DNA of 5,172 nucleotides from Thermoplasmata archaeon (GTDB lineage Archaea; Thermoplasmatota; Thermoplasmata; GCA-020350865). The notes under the pieces were generated by a model. That model saw nothing but the letters and a program-made list of their open reading frames with translations, was not told the origin of the DNA and did no database searches. Below are positions 1 through 5,172 of the stretch, one piece after another. The position numbers and the translations under genes are program-made. Where the stretch lies: the NCBI GenBank assembly GCA_020351895.1, contig CP070672.1, positions 2,053,139 through 2,058,310 of the forward strand, written 5' to 3'. Numbering within the stretch: position 1 is the first letter of the stretch; each line of letters begins with the position of its first letter.

Positions 1-1158
1 AATGAACTTTGGGTGGTAAGATACAATGGCCCTGGAGATAGCACTGATGCGGGGTCTGCTATAGCTATAGATACTTCTGGAAATATCTATGTGACTGGAG
101 TGAGTAAGGGAAACGAGACGGGATATGACTATGCAACAATAAAATATTCTTCCTTAAGTTATTACGAATATCCTGAAGGCTCCTCTGCAACATTCACAGC
201 AATTGCTAATGATCCCGGCAGCGACGATTTAACATTTACTTGGAACTGGGGTGACGGAACACCTGATAATGTAACAACATACTATAATGACGGCATAGGT
301 CCAGAACCTGTTTATGATCCAACTATTAACGAGATTAAAAGTCCATGGGGAACATATTCATTCAATGCCACTGACACTGTAAGTCATATCTATGGTGATG
401 ATGGTGTATTTACGGTTACCTTGACAGTTGAAGATGATGATGGTGGCATCAGCGTATATAAAACTAATATCACGGTTCTCAATGTAGATCCGAAAGTAAC
501 TATCAAATCCGCAATCATGGATGTCGAAATCGGCTTAAGAGTCGCAGGAAGAAAGTATAACAATGTGAGCATGACATTATACGAGGATGGAAATCCCATC
601 GGAAATGTATCTATTGAGCGCATGCCCGGGTCTCCAAACGAGCAAATGGCCTGGATTCCTGTCAGCATTAACTTTTCAAAATCCTATTCCGCAACCGTGA
701 CCTATACTCCTGAGGACCCGCCGAATATCGGGGCTAATCCAGTTTGGATATACATAAAATCCCAGAACGGGAGTATTAAGAAGATTCACCACACCTTCAA
801 TGTCCAACAATCCAAGAAAAGGGACAGCGACCATTGGAATCATGTGGAACCTTGGGAGGTTGATTTGAACGCTCATTTTATTGGGCTCCTATTTGAAATA
901 ACCTCGCATATTACAGATCCTGGTAGCGACGATGAAACACTTACTATTACTTATGGTTCTCAGGTTAAGATAGTTACATATCTGAATAATCCACCAAATC
1001 CTGATCCCTATCCATCTCCAGAAGTCAAGCCAATAGATATAATGGTAACGACAACTCTGGTTTATGAGGGCCCGGGAACTGTGACTTTGGTTGTTAAGGA
1101 TGATGATAATATCAGGTTGGGGGTTGGGGAAGGGACTGATTTTTTAGATGTCGGTTGA
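1..1158 (+). CDS. SBBP-repeat / PKD-domain surface protein, 3' part (5' end outside window)
   Basis: The frame is open from base 1 to the TGA at 1156-1158 (385 codons visible). In-frame codons before the first GTG and ATG already encode repeat sequence, so the true start is upstream. Residues 1-49 (window numbering) match an SBBP beta-propeller repeat, with the signature SGNIYVTG and the repeat end YDYATIKY. Residues about 57-162 form a PKD domain, with core WNWGDGTP and the closing strand HIYGDDGVFTVTLTVEDDDGG. Residues about 163-270 are a beta-rich linker of a type I associate with archaeal PKD proteins (YTPEDPPN, HHTFNVQ). Residues 296-368 resemble a degenerate second PKD (DPGSDDETLTI, VTLVVKDDDN). 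Eight N-X-S/T sequons (N38, N90, N122, N156, N188, N202, N224, N256) fit an N-glycosylated extracellular protein. The visible C-terminus ends in FLDVG with no membrane helix or PGF-type sorting tail. The role is probably adhesive or structural; no catalytic site is seen. Confidence 0.88.
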   Translation, partial: NELWVVRYNGPGDSTDAGSAIAIDTSGNIYVTGVSKGNETGYDYATIKYSSLSYYEYPEGSSATFTAIANDPGSDDLTFTWNWGDGTPDNVTTYYNDGIGPEPVYDPTINEIKSPWGTYSFNATDTVSHIYGDDGVFTVTLTVEDDDGGISVYKTNITVLNVDPKVTIKSAIMDVEIGLRVAGRKYNNVSMTLYEDGNPIGNVSIERMPGSPNEQMAWIPVSINFSKSYSATVTYTPEDPPNIGANPVWIYIKSQNGSIKKIHHTFNVQQSKKRDSDHWNHVEPWEVDLNAHFIGLLFEITSHITDPGSDDETLTITYGSQVKIVTYLNNPPNPDPYPSPEVKPIDIMVTTTLVYEGPGTVTLVVKDDDNIRLGVGEGTDFLDVG

Positions 1159-1251
1159 CGAAGATAAGCCTCCTTTTAACAATAAAAAGTAGTAAACGAT
1201 TCAGAAAAAATCCACTGATTTGAACCTTCCAGATTTATATGATGATGGAAC

Positions 1252-1276
1252 ATAGATATTACGCAGTAATATCTAT
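1252..1276. repeat. Perfect 11-bp inverted repeat with GCA spacer (operator or terminator hairpin)
   Basis: ATAGATATTAC (1252-1262) and GTAATATCTAT (1266-1276) are exact reverse complements separated by GCA. As RNA this folds into an uninterrupted 11-bp stem with a three-base loop, followed by T's at 1276-1279 and a pyrimidine-rich TATTTTCTATTC stretch. As DNA it is a 25-bp palindrome centred 84 bases before the regulator's ATG. It could be a terminator for the surface-protein gene or a binding site for the winged-helix protein encoded next to it. Sequence alone does not separate the two. Confidence 0.6.
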
Positions 1277-1296
1277 TTTCTATTCAAGCCCAATTT

Positions 1297-1346
1297 AGTG
1301 CAAAAATAAGAAAACTATATATATATGTATTGCGTATATTTGCACT
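1297..1346. repeat. 8-bp inverted repeat flanking the TATA box, putative operator
   Basis: AGTGCAAA at 1297-1304 and TTTGCACT at 1339-1346 are exact reverse complements. Their centres are 42 bases apart, close to four turns of B-DNA, so both would face the same side of the helix. They bracket the TATA box, and the right arm covers the predicted transcription start. This placement suits a repressor dimer or tetramer blocking TBP/TFB or polymerase. The adjacent winged-helix protein is the obvious candidate ligand. Binding is inferred. Confidence 0.45.
1308..1326 (+). promoter_or_regulatory. Archaeal promoter (BRE + TATA box), leaderless
   Basis: An alternating TATATATATAT run at 1316-1326 follows the purine-rich AAGAAAAC at 1308-1315, which fits a TFB recognition element. 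The TATA centre (about 1321) lies 27 bases before the ATG at 1348. Archaeal transcription usually begins about 25-27 bases from the TATA centre, so the predicted transcript starts at or next to the ATG and is leaderless. No Shine-Dalgarno precedes that ATG, which agrees. Confidence 0.65.
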
Positions 1347-1347
1347 T

Positions 1348-2205
1348 ATGTTTAAAGATAAACTAAACAAAACAGAGCTAGAAATTCTATTGTCCATTCT
1401 TAAAAAGCCGCAGATGATATCGCAGTTAGCTGATGCTCTAGGTAAAGATATATCATGGATTTCCAGAAATGTCAATCACCTCCAGGAGTTTGGTTTTGTG
1501 TCGATGAAAAGGGAAGGGAAATCAGTATTCGTTTCTATTGTCAAAAATCCTTTAGGTGACAGTTTCACCACTCTCATCTCAGAGGAACCCATGCTTAAAG
1601 TTGAAAAAATACTCACCGGTTCAGGGTTAAAGATACTGCCATTACTCTTAAATCCAGGGAACAGGGCGAATGGAATTGTCCAAAGATCGTCCCTTTCTTT
1701 AAGAACAGTCAAGGGTCTAATAAGCCAATGGAGGAAAATGGGAGTCGTGACTTTAGAAAAAGGAGTATATGTCATAAACGAGAGACATAAACCGCTAATT
1801 AATTTTATCAAATATTATTCATATAATACAATAATAAAACATCTAAAAGAGTCTTATCCCGATGCAACGATAGTGTGGCATTGGCGGGACGAGTTCATTT
1901 TCGCAATAGAACATACCATCCATGATAAACGATTCATTTCAGCTGCAACAACGAGACTTTATGAATTGAATTACGACATCGTTGCTGGAAAAGAATATTA
2001 TTTCCATAACCCAATAATGAAAACACTATCTGAGGAAGAGGCCTTAATTCAGAGCTATCTTCTAAACCCTGGAAATCCGCGTATTCCTCGATTGATTATA
2101 AGAGCAATGAACAAAGGAAAAATAGAAAAAAAACCTTTACTTGAATTTGCAAAAAAATATGGTTTAAAGAAAAAAATTGAGGAGGTAATTTCGAATGCCC
2201 GTTAG
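1348..2205 (+). CDS. Winged-helix HTH protein, AbiEi-like antitoxin/regulator partner of the nucleotidyltransferase
   Basis: This 285-residue protein probably binds DNA and controls, or neutralises, the nucleotidyltransferase encoded after it. Residues 5-62 form an ArsR/MarR-like winged helix: a helix from KLNKTELEIL, a recognition helix around ISWISRNVNHLQEFGFV, and a wing KREGKSVFVSI. Residues 86-143 look like a second winged helix (ILPLLLNPGN, SLRTVKGLISQWRKMGVV, then a short wing). Residues 195-283 (SAATTRLYELNYDI, EEEALIQSYLL, LLEFAKKYGLKKKIEEVI) resemble the C-terminal region of archaeal AbiEi-like proteins that pair with nucleotidyltransferases. I chose ATG 1348 because it lies 27 bases from the TATA-box centre and the protein matches from there. 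An in-frame TTG at 1330 would add six residues but falls inside the promoter. The 3' end overlaps the next gene by 11 bases. A plain transcription factor without antitoxin activity is the main alternative. Confidence 0.8.
   Translation: MFKDKLNKTELEILLSILKKPQMISQLADALGKDISWISRNVNHLQEFGFVSMKREGKSVFVSIVKNPLGDSFTTLISEEPMLKVEKILTGSGLKILPLLLNPGNRANGIVQRSSLSLRTVKGLISQWRKMGVVTLEKGVYVINERHKPLINFIKYYSYNTIIKHLKESYPDATIVWHWRDEFIFAIEHTIHDKRFISAATTRLYELNYDIVAGKEYYFHNPIMKTLSEEEALIQSYLLNPGNPRIPRLIIRAMNKGKIEKKPLLEFAKKYGLKKKIEEVISNAR
2179..2186 (+). promoter_or_regulatory. Strong Shine-Dalgarno for the nucleotidyltransferase gene
   Basis: GAGGAGGT lies inside the last codons of the HTH gene, eight bases before the ATG at 2195. 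It is a near-full match to the archaeal 16S tail complement. It fixes the ATG at 2195 as the start and implies that ribosomes can reinitiate at the 11-base overlap, coupling output of the two proteins. Confidence 0.8.
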
Positions 2206-3001
2206 AAAGATGTTCGAAAGGGACAAACTCATTAAAGCTTTGGATGACATCTCAAAACATCTTAAAAAACCTATAAAGGCTTTCTTAGTAGGTGGCCTCT
2301 CAATGATTTTCCATGGGGCAAAATTGGCAACAAAGGACATCGATATCGTTTTTTCAAATCAAAAAGACGCTCAGGCTTTTATCGAAGCTGCTAAAGAAAT
2401 CGGATTCAGTGAAGCAAGTAATCTCGGGAATGAATATATTGATTTGAAAGCAAGATGTGTTCTTGAAGGTAAAGATGAAATTCGCTTTGACATATTTATT
2501 GAAAAAGTGTGTAATGCCTTAAGCTTCTCCAAAGGAATGAAAGAAAGGGCTCAGAAAATGTATGAAAGGGATACCTTGAAATTATATGTAGCTTCAGTTG
2601 AAGATATCTTTCTCTTCAAGGCAATAACCAGCAGACCTGATGATCTAGCAGATATGGCAACTCTCGCCGGAAAAGAGATTCGATGGAAAATAGTTGAGGA
2701 GGAGGCGAGATCACAATATGAATCCTGGAAATGGATCGGGCGTTTATATGGCCGTCTTGAAGAACTGGAAGAAGAGTTTGGAATTCCATCTCCACTGAAG
2801 AGCAGAATTAGGGAGGAGGCTGAGATTGCCCAGGCTGTCGATATACTTGCAGGAAGATTGAAAAGTGGTTCTATTTCTCTGGAAAGTGCAGCTGAGGCTC
2901 TTAAGGAAGAAGACTATGATTTTGTAAAGAAAGTCATAAAAGAAATGAATCGTTTGAAAATGGTTGAAGAGAAGGACGATCTTATCTATTTATCAAAATA
3001 G
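2195..3001 (+). CDS. DUF6036/AbiEii-like nucleotidyltransferase (putative type IV toxin)
   Basis: This 268-residue protein has a polymerase-beta-type nucleotidyltransferase fold. Visible motifs are VGGLSMIFHG (GG-x-S, residues 32-41), TKDIDIVF (metal-binding D48 and D50) and RFDIF (third acidic residue, D99). SVEDIFLFKAITSRPDDLADM (134-154) follows, the helical K..R..D..D segment typical of AbiEii and DUF6036 proteins. All three acidic residues are intact, so it is probably active. Related enzymes transfer nucleotides to tRNA or other acceptors and act as toxins; the substrate here cannot be read from sequence. Residues 165-215 are charged and helical. Residues 225-266 (SISLESAAEALKEEDYDFVKKVIKEMNRLKMVEEKDDLIYL) could form a small winged helix or helical tail. 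The gene overlaps the HTH gene by 11 bases and has a strong ribosome site, so the two form one operon. A housekeeping nucleotidyltransferase role is less likely given this pairing. Confidence 0.85.
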   Translation: MPVRKMFERDKLIKALDDISKHLKKPIKAFLVGGLSMIFHGAKLATKDIDIVFSNQKDAQAFIEAAKEIGFSEASNLGNEYIDLKARCVLEGKDEIRFDIFIEKVCNALSFSKGMKERAQKMYERDTLKLYVASVEDIFLFKAITSRPDDLADMATLAGKEIRWKIVEEEARSQYESWKWIGRLYGRLEELEEEFGIPSPLKSRIREEAEIAQAVDILAGRLKSGSISLESAAEALKEEDYDFVKKVIKEMNRLKMVEEKDDLIYLSK

Positions 3002-3065
3002 TAAGACGAAAGCGACGGGTGAAGGATATAAGCCCCCTTACTGCGAAAAAATGTATGCGATTCGG

Positions 3066-3090
3066 GAAGATATTTCCAAATCTTCTTTTA
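3066..3090 (+). terminator. Terminator-like hairpin after the nucleotidyltransferase gene
   Basis: GAAGAT (3066-3071) pairs with ATCTTC (3080-3085) around an eight-base loop and is followed at once by TTTTA and then TATTTG. Archaeal termination mostly relies on T-runs, and the TCTTCTTTTATATTT stretch here would serve. It lies 65 bases past the stop of the nucleotidyltransferase gene and would separate that operon from the ASCH gene. The stem is short, so confidence is limited. Confidence 0.4.
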
Positions 3091-3143
3091 TATTTGACCA
3101 TAAGCCAAATAGTTGTTTTATAACTTCAATTATTTCCCCTTTT

Positions 3144-3158
3144 CAGAAGGTTTTATAT
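3144..3158 (+). promoter_or_regulatory. Candidate archaeal promoter of the ASCH gene
   Basis: TTTATAT at 3152-3158, preceded by the purine-rich CAGAAGG at 3144-3150, resembles a BRE/TATA pair. Initiation about 26 bases downstream would fall near 3181 and leave a leader of about 65 bases before the ATG at 3247. A second TATA-like run (TATTATAAT, 3221-3229) is too close to the start codon to be favoured. Confidence 0.45.
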
Positions 3159-3232
3159 GCTTTTAGACCCATTTATTCCTCAAGGAGAAGGGGGGCAAGC
3201 GTGCGAAGGAAAGTAATGAGTATTATAATATC

Positions 3233-3237
3233 GGAGA
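3233..3237 (+). promoter_or_regulatory. Shine-Dalgarno of the ASCH gene
   Basis: GGAGA lies nine bases before the ATG at 3247. It supports a leadered transcript and this start, which also gives the N-terminus (MKVLLSIKP) expected for the family. Confidence 0.5.
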
Positions 3238-3246
3238 CGGATAGTA

Positions 3247-3615
3247 ATGAAAGTATTATTGTCGATTAAGCCAAAATATGCTGATAAGATTTTCAAAGGA
3301 GAAAAAAGGTACGAATATAGGAGAGTTATTTTCAAAAGAAAAGACATTACTACAGTAGTTGTTTATGTAACGGCTCCAGTATCTAAAATTGTTGGTGAAT
3401 TTAAGATAAATGAAATACTGTTTGATGATATATCTAGCTTATGGCAAAAAACCAAAGAATTCGGTGGAATATCTGAAGAACTTTTTCATAATTACTTTGA
3501 AAATAAAGAAAAAGGATATGCGATTCATGTTGGAGAAACTGAAGTTTATGAGGACCCGATATCTTTGAGGGATGAATATGATTTAAACCCCCCACAATCC
3601 TTTGCTTATATTTAA
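3247..3615 (+). CDS. ASCH-domain (PUA-like fold) protein
   Basis: This 122-residue protein is a single compact ASCH domain. The N-terminus MKVLLSIKPKYADKIFKG leads into the family motif G-x-K-x-x-E-x-R (G18, K20, E23 and, two residues on, R25). Next come a beta strand VVVYVTAPV (37-45) and VGEFKI (49-54), which matches the core strand of the fold. Later segments are SSLWQKTKEFGGISEELFHNYF (63-84), YAIHV (91-95) and the C-terminal NPPQSFAY (114-121), typical of the small archaeal and phage members. ASCH proteins bind RNA or modified nucleosides; some, such as YqfB, are N4-acetylcytidine amidohydrolases, while others act as RNA-binding regulators. This protein belongs to the predicted-regulator group rather than clearly to YqfB, so I assign no reaction. 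It lies downstream of the nucleotidyltransferase operon on the same strand, 245 bases away with its own likely promoter, and converges with the membrane-protein gene. Confidence 0.85.
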   Translation: MKVLLSIKPKYADKIFKGEKRYEYRRVIFKRKDITTVVVYVTAPVSKIVGEFKINEILFDDISSLWQKTKEFGGISEELFHNYFENKEKGYAIHVGETEVYEDPISLRDEYDLNPPQSFAYI

Positions 3616-3683
3616 AAGGCGCATCTCCGATTCATAGTAGAACGACTGAACGTCTCGAGCAGATAGGGTCTCACTTTCCTTCT

Positions 3684-5172
3684 CTATGGTTTATTTTCCT
3701 CAATAAATTCCCAATCAACTTCATAAAGCTCTGCCCAGTGCTCGCCATTCTCGCTCTCCGATCGATAGATCATACTAAAAGGAGGGGTCTGGAACTTCTC
3801 ATACGATTCTAAGGTCATCGGCTGCGGAGTCTCGTTTATATTCGATTGTACACCCTGATACCGCATCACATCATCAATCAATACATACTTTATCTGCGGC
3901 ATAGAGCCATTGGCAGTTTGAAGTTCTTCTAGGCAACCTGTCCAATTTTCGCAGAACCAGATTATGTAGGCTGCGTCAGAGGTTGCGTTATAACCTTCAG
4001 CCCACAAAATCTGGCTTATTCGGTGGTCACTTGCCACGGAGAAGTTGGAATCAGTAACATTACCCTTCATCCAGTTTAACACATCGAATACTTGCTCCGA
4101 TATCGATTCCTCATATTTGCTTGTGGTGCGCTGCACTGCATATGCAGAAACCAGATTTAATATTAGGATCGCGATAACCAGATATTCGAAGGTTTTAGAA
4201 CTGAGTCGCTTCTTTGGATTAGAACCCAGATTTTTTTGAGATTCTGAGTTCTTCAAAAACTTCCAGTAAGTGTATACTCCTACCCCCGAAAGTATCGAGA
4301 GCGGATATGCGATGTATTCCAAATGTCGAAATGGGAATAGGGTTTTGTGCCATGTGAGGGTGGTGACGAGGAAGGATATGGAGATTGGATAGAGCCAGCC
4401 AAGGATGTAAATCCTTTTTCGACCTTCCCCAAGAACAAAGCCTCCGTAAAGCGCCAACCCAACCGCAAATATTTGTGGCAAAAGAAAGATGAAGGCAGTT
4501 TTTTCGAACATGAAACCCGTTCCTGGAATGTTGATGAAAGAGAATATCAGCAAAAAGGAGGAACATCCTAAAAGCGATATGATTAGACATTGCGAAATGC
4601 TAAGCTTCATTCTTCTTGGCTTATCTGAAAATATGTTTAGCCTTCTTCTCAAAAGCACTAAAAGGAAGAGGACCAGAAGGCCTATGTAAAAAAGGCAAAC
4701 AACTACCCATGATGGAATTAATAGGCCAGAACTGATGAATTCACGAAAAACAAGTGTTGCGATGAGCAGCCAATAAATGAATGTGAAAGCTGATATTGAA
4801 AGGATGTAGAAGATATCGCCTCTCAAATCCTTAGACCATTCCTTTGAAGTGAAGTTCCTGTAAAATGTGATGAAGGTGATGGTGATAAGATAAAAAAAGA
4901 TAGTGAGATGGTGACTTGCAACTAGCAATATGGAAGACATATAAAGTGCTCCAATCGTAACACTGGTTTTCTTCCTCTGCACAAAGAAATAGAGGCTCAG
5001 AACCATAAAGAAGTGCCCAACTGTCATAGGCGCAGCATGGCTTGTCTGATAGATGTGAAAAGGATTCACAGCCAGAAAGGCTGTGGAGAGAAGGGCTAGT
5101 CTCTTGTCAGCCACTATCTCTTTTATCATGAAATAGAAAACAAAAACAGTGAGGCCACCGAATATTGGGGCG
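3684..5172 (-). CDS. Multi-pass membrane protein, GT-C/Stt3-like glycosyltransferase family, 3' part (start beyond right edge)
   Basis: The frame reads from the right edge to TAG at 3684-3686. An ATG at 5127-5129 gives 481 residues, but the 14 codons before it (APIFGGLTVFVFYF) are open and fit the conserved membrane segment of Stt3/AglB and PMT-type proteins. The real start therefore lies outside the window. Counting from that ATG, about ten hydrophobic segments span residues 10-335, including VNPFHIYQTSHAA (21-33), which recalls the first-loop region of GT-C enzymes, and FRHLEYIAYPLSIL (267-280). Residues 336-481 form a soluble, probably extracellular domain with six sequons (N357, N362, N381, N395, N407, N432) and the segment VASDHRISQILWAEGYNATSD. 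The WWDYG motif of true oligosaccharyltransferases is absent from the visible part. It probably transfers sugar from a lipid-linked donor during surface glycan assembly; the exact substrate is unknown. Confidence 0.75.
   Translation of the reverse strand, partial: APIFGGLTVFVFYFMIKEIVADKRLALLSTAFLAVNPFHIYQTSHAAPMTVGHFFMVLSLYFFVQRKKTSVTIGALYMSSILLVASHHLTIFFYLITITFITFYRNFTSKEWSKDLRGDIFYILSISAFTFIYWLLIATLVFREFISSGLLIPSWVVVCLFYIGLLVLFLLVLLRRRLNIFSDKPRRMKLSISQCLIISLLGCSSFLLIFSFINIPGTGFMFEKTAFIFLLPQIFAVGLALYGGFVLGEGRKRIYILGWLYPISISFLVTTLTWHKTLFPFRHLEYIAYPLSILSGVGVYTYWKFLKNSESQKNLGSNPKKRLSSKTFEYLVIAILILNLVSAYAVQRTTSKYEESISEQVFDVLNWMKGNVTDSNFSVASDHRISQILWAEGYNATSDAAYIIWFCENWTGCLEELQTANGSMPQIKYVLIDDVMRYQGVQSNINETPQPMTLESYEKFQTPPFSMIYRSESENGEHWAELYEVDWEFIEENKP

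Larger units (their letters stand above)
1159..1347. promoter_or_regulatory. Intergenic control region upstream of the HTH/nucleotidyltransferase pair
   Basis: This 189-base AT-rich gap holds no gene. It contains a weak stem (CTTTT 1173-1177 with AAAAG 1185-1189) just after the surface-protein stop. It also contains a perfect 11-bp palindrome at 1252-1276, an 8-bp inverted repeat at 1297-1304 and 1339-1346, and a TATA box at 1316-1326. The weak stem and its T4 run could help end transcription of the surface-protein gene. The remaining elements look like the promoter and possible operators of the downstream regulator gene. Confidence 0.6.
3002..3246. other. AT-rich intergenic gap with terminator-like hairpin and promoter
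   Basis: I see no convincing gene in these 245 bases. Open frames crossing the gap encode low-complexity, unrecognised peptides. The stretch holds a terminator-like hairpin (3066-3085 plus T's) and an imperfect 19-bp palindrome at 3092-3110 (ATTTGAC / GCCAAAT, one mismatch). It also holds a TATA-like element at 3152-3158 and a purine-rich block AAGGAGAAGGGGGG at 3182-3195. No tRNA, CRISPR or transposon ends were recognised. Confidence 0.5.

Noticed and set aside
1330..1347. TTG start six codons upstream for the HTH protein
   Set aside because: It lies between the TATA box and the predicted transcription start, so it would not be in the transcript. ATG 1348 fits a leaderless mRNA.
3092..3110. 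Imperfect 19-bp palindrome ATTTGAC-CATAA-GCCAAAT as an operator
   Set aside because: It has short arms with a mismatch in an AT-rich gap and no tie to the promoter at 3152. It is likely chance.
2964..3269. A 101-codon open frame crossing the gap between the nucleotidyltransferase and ASCH genes
   Set aside because: It starts inside the nucleotidyltransferase gene, ends inside the ASCH gene, has no ribosome site and gives no recognisable protein pattern. Only its last 17-22 codons are kept, as a leader-peptide possibility.
3616..3683. Possible small RNA after the ASCH gene, since TTATATTTAAAA at 3606-3617 looks like a TATA box
   Set aside because: Only 68 bases separate the convergent genes, no stable fold or RNA family could be seen, and the AT-rich run mostly overlaps the end of the ASCH coding sequence.
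4219..4590. A 123-codon minus-strand frame inside the membrane-protein gene
   Set aside because: It overlaps a gene with clear membrane-protein periodicity in another frame on the same strand. Its residues look like frame-shifted noise (rich in H, R, S).

Overview
The window looks archaeal, most likely an uncultivated euryarchaeal-type lineage. Several features point this way: SBBP-repeat plus PKD-domain surface proteins, a GT-C/Stt3-like multi-membrane protein whose outer domain is rich in N-X-S/T sequons, a TATA box placed for a leaderless transcript, and a strong GGAGGT Shine-Dalgarno at an overlapping gene junction. No ribosomal or other taxonomic marker is present, so a finer assignment is not possible. 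Base composition is moderately AT-rich, with more AT in the regulator gene and the intergenic gaps.

Layout from left to right: (1) 1-1158 (+) is the 3' part of a secreted SBBP/PKD surface protein whose start lies outside the window. (2) 1159-1347 is a control region with a perfect 11-bp palindrome and a TATA box flanked by an 8-bp inverted repeat. (3) 1348-2205 (+) is a winged-helix regulator-like protein, overlapped by 11 bases by (4) 2195-3001 (+), a DUF6036/AbiEii-like nucleotidyltransferase. (5) 3002-3246 is an AT-rich gap with a terminator-like hairpin and a likely promoter. (6) 3247-3615 (+) is a compact ASCH/PUA-fold protein. (7) 3684-5172 (-) is the 3' part of a convergent gene for a GT-C-type membrane glycosyltransferase-like protein whose start lies beyond the right edge.

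The functional core is the two-gene unit 1348-3001. An HTH protein with an AbiEi-like C-terminal region is translationally coupled to a nucleotidyltransferase with intact GG-x-S, D-x-D and third-Asp motifs. This is the architecture of type IV (AbiE/MenAT-like) toxin-antitoxin or defence modules, here in an archaeal form. Its promoter carries symmetrical elements that would suit autoregulation. The ASCH protein lies just downstream on the same strand but appears to have its own promoter, so membership in the module is only a possibility. The flanking genes, a glycan-bearing surface protein and a membrane glycosyltransferase-like protein, both concern the cell envelope and suggest that the module sits among variable accessory surface genes.
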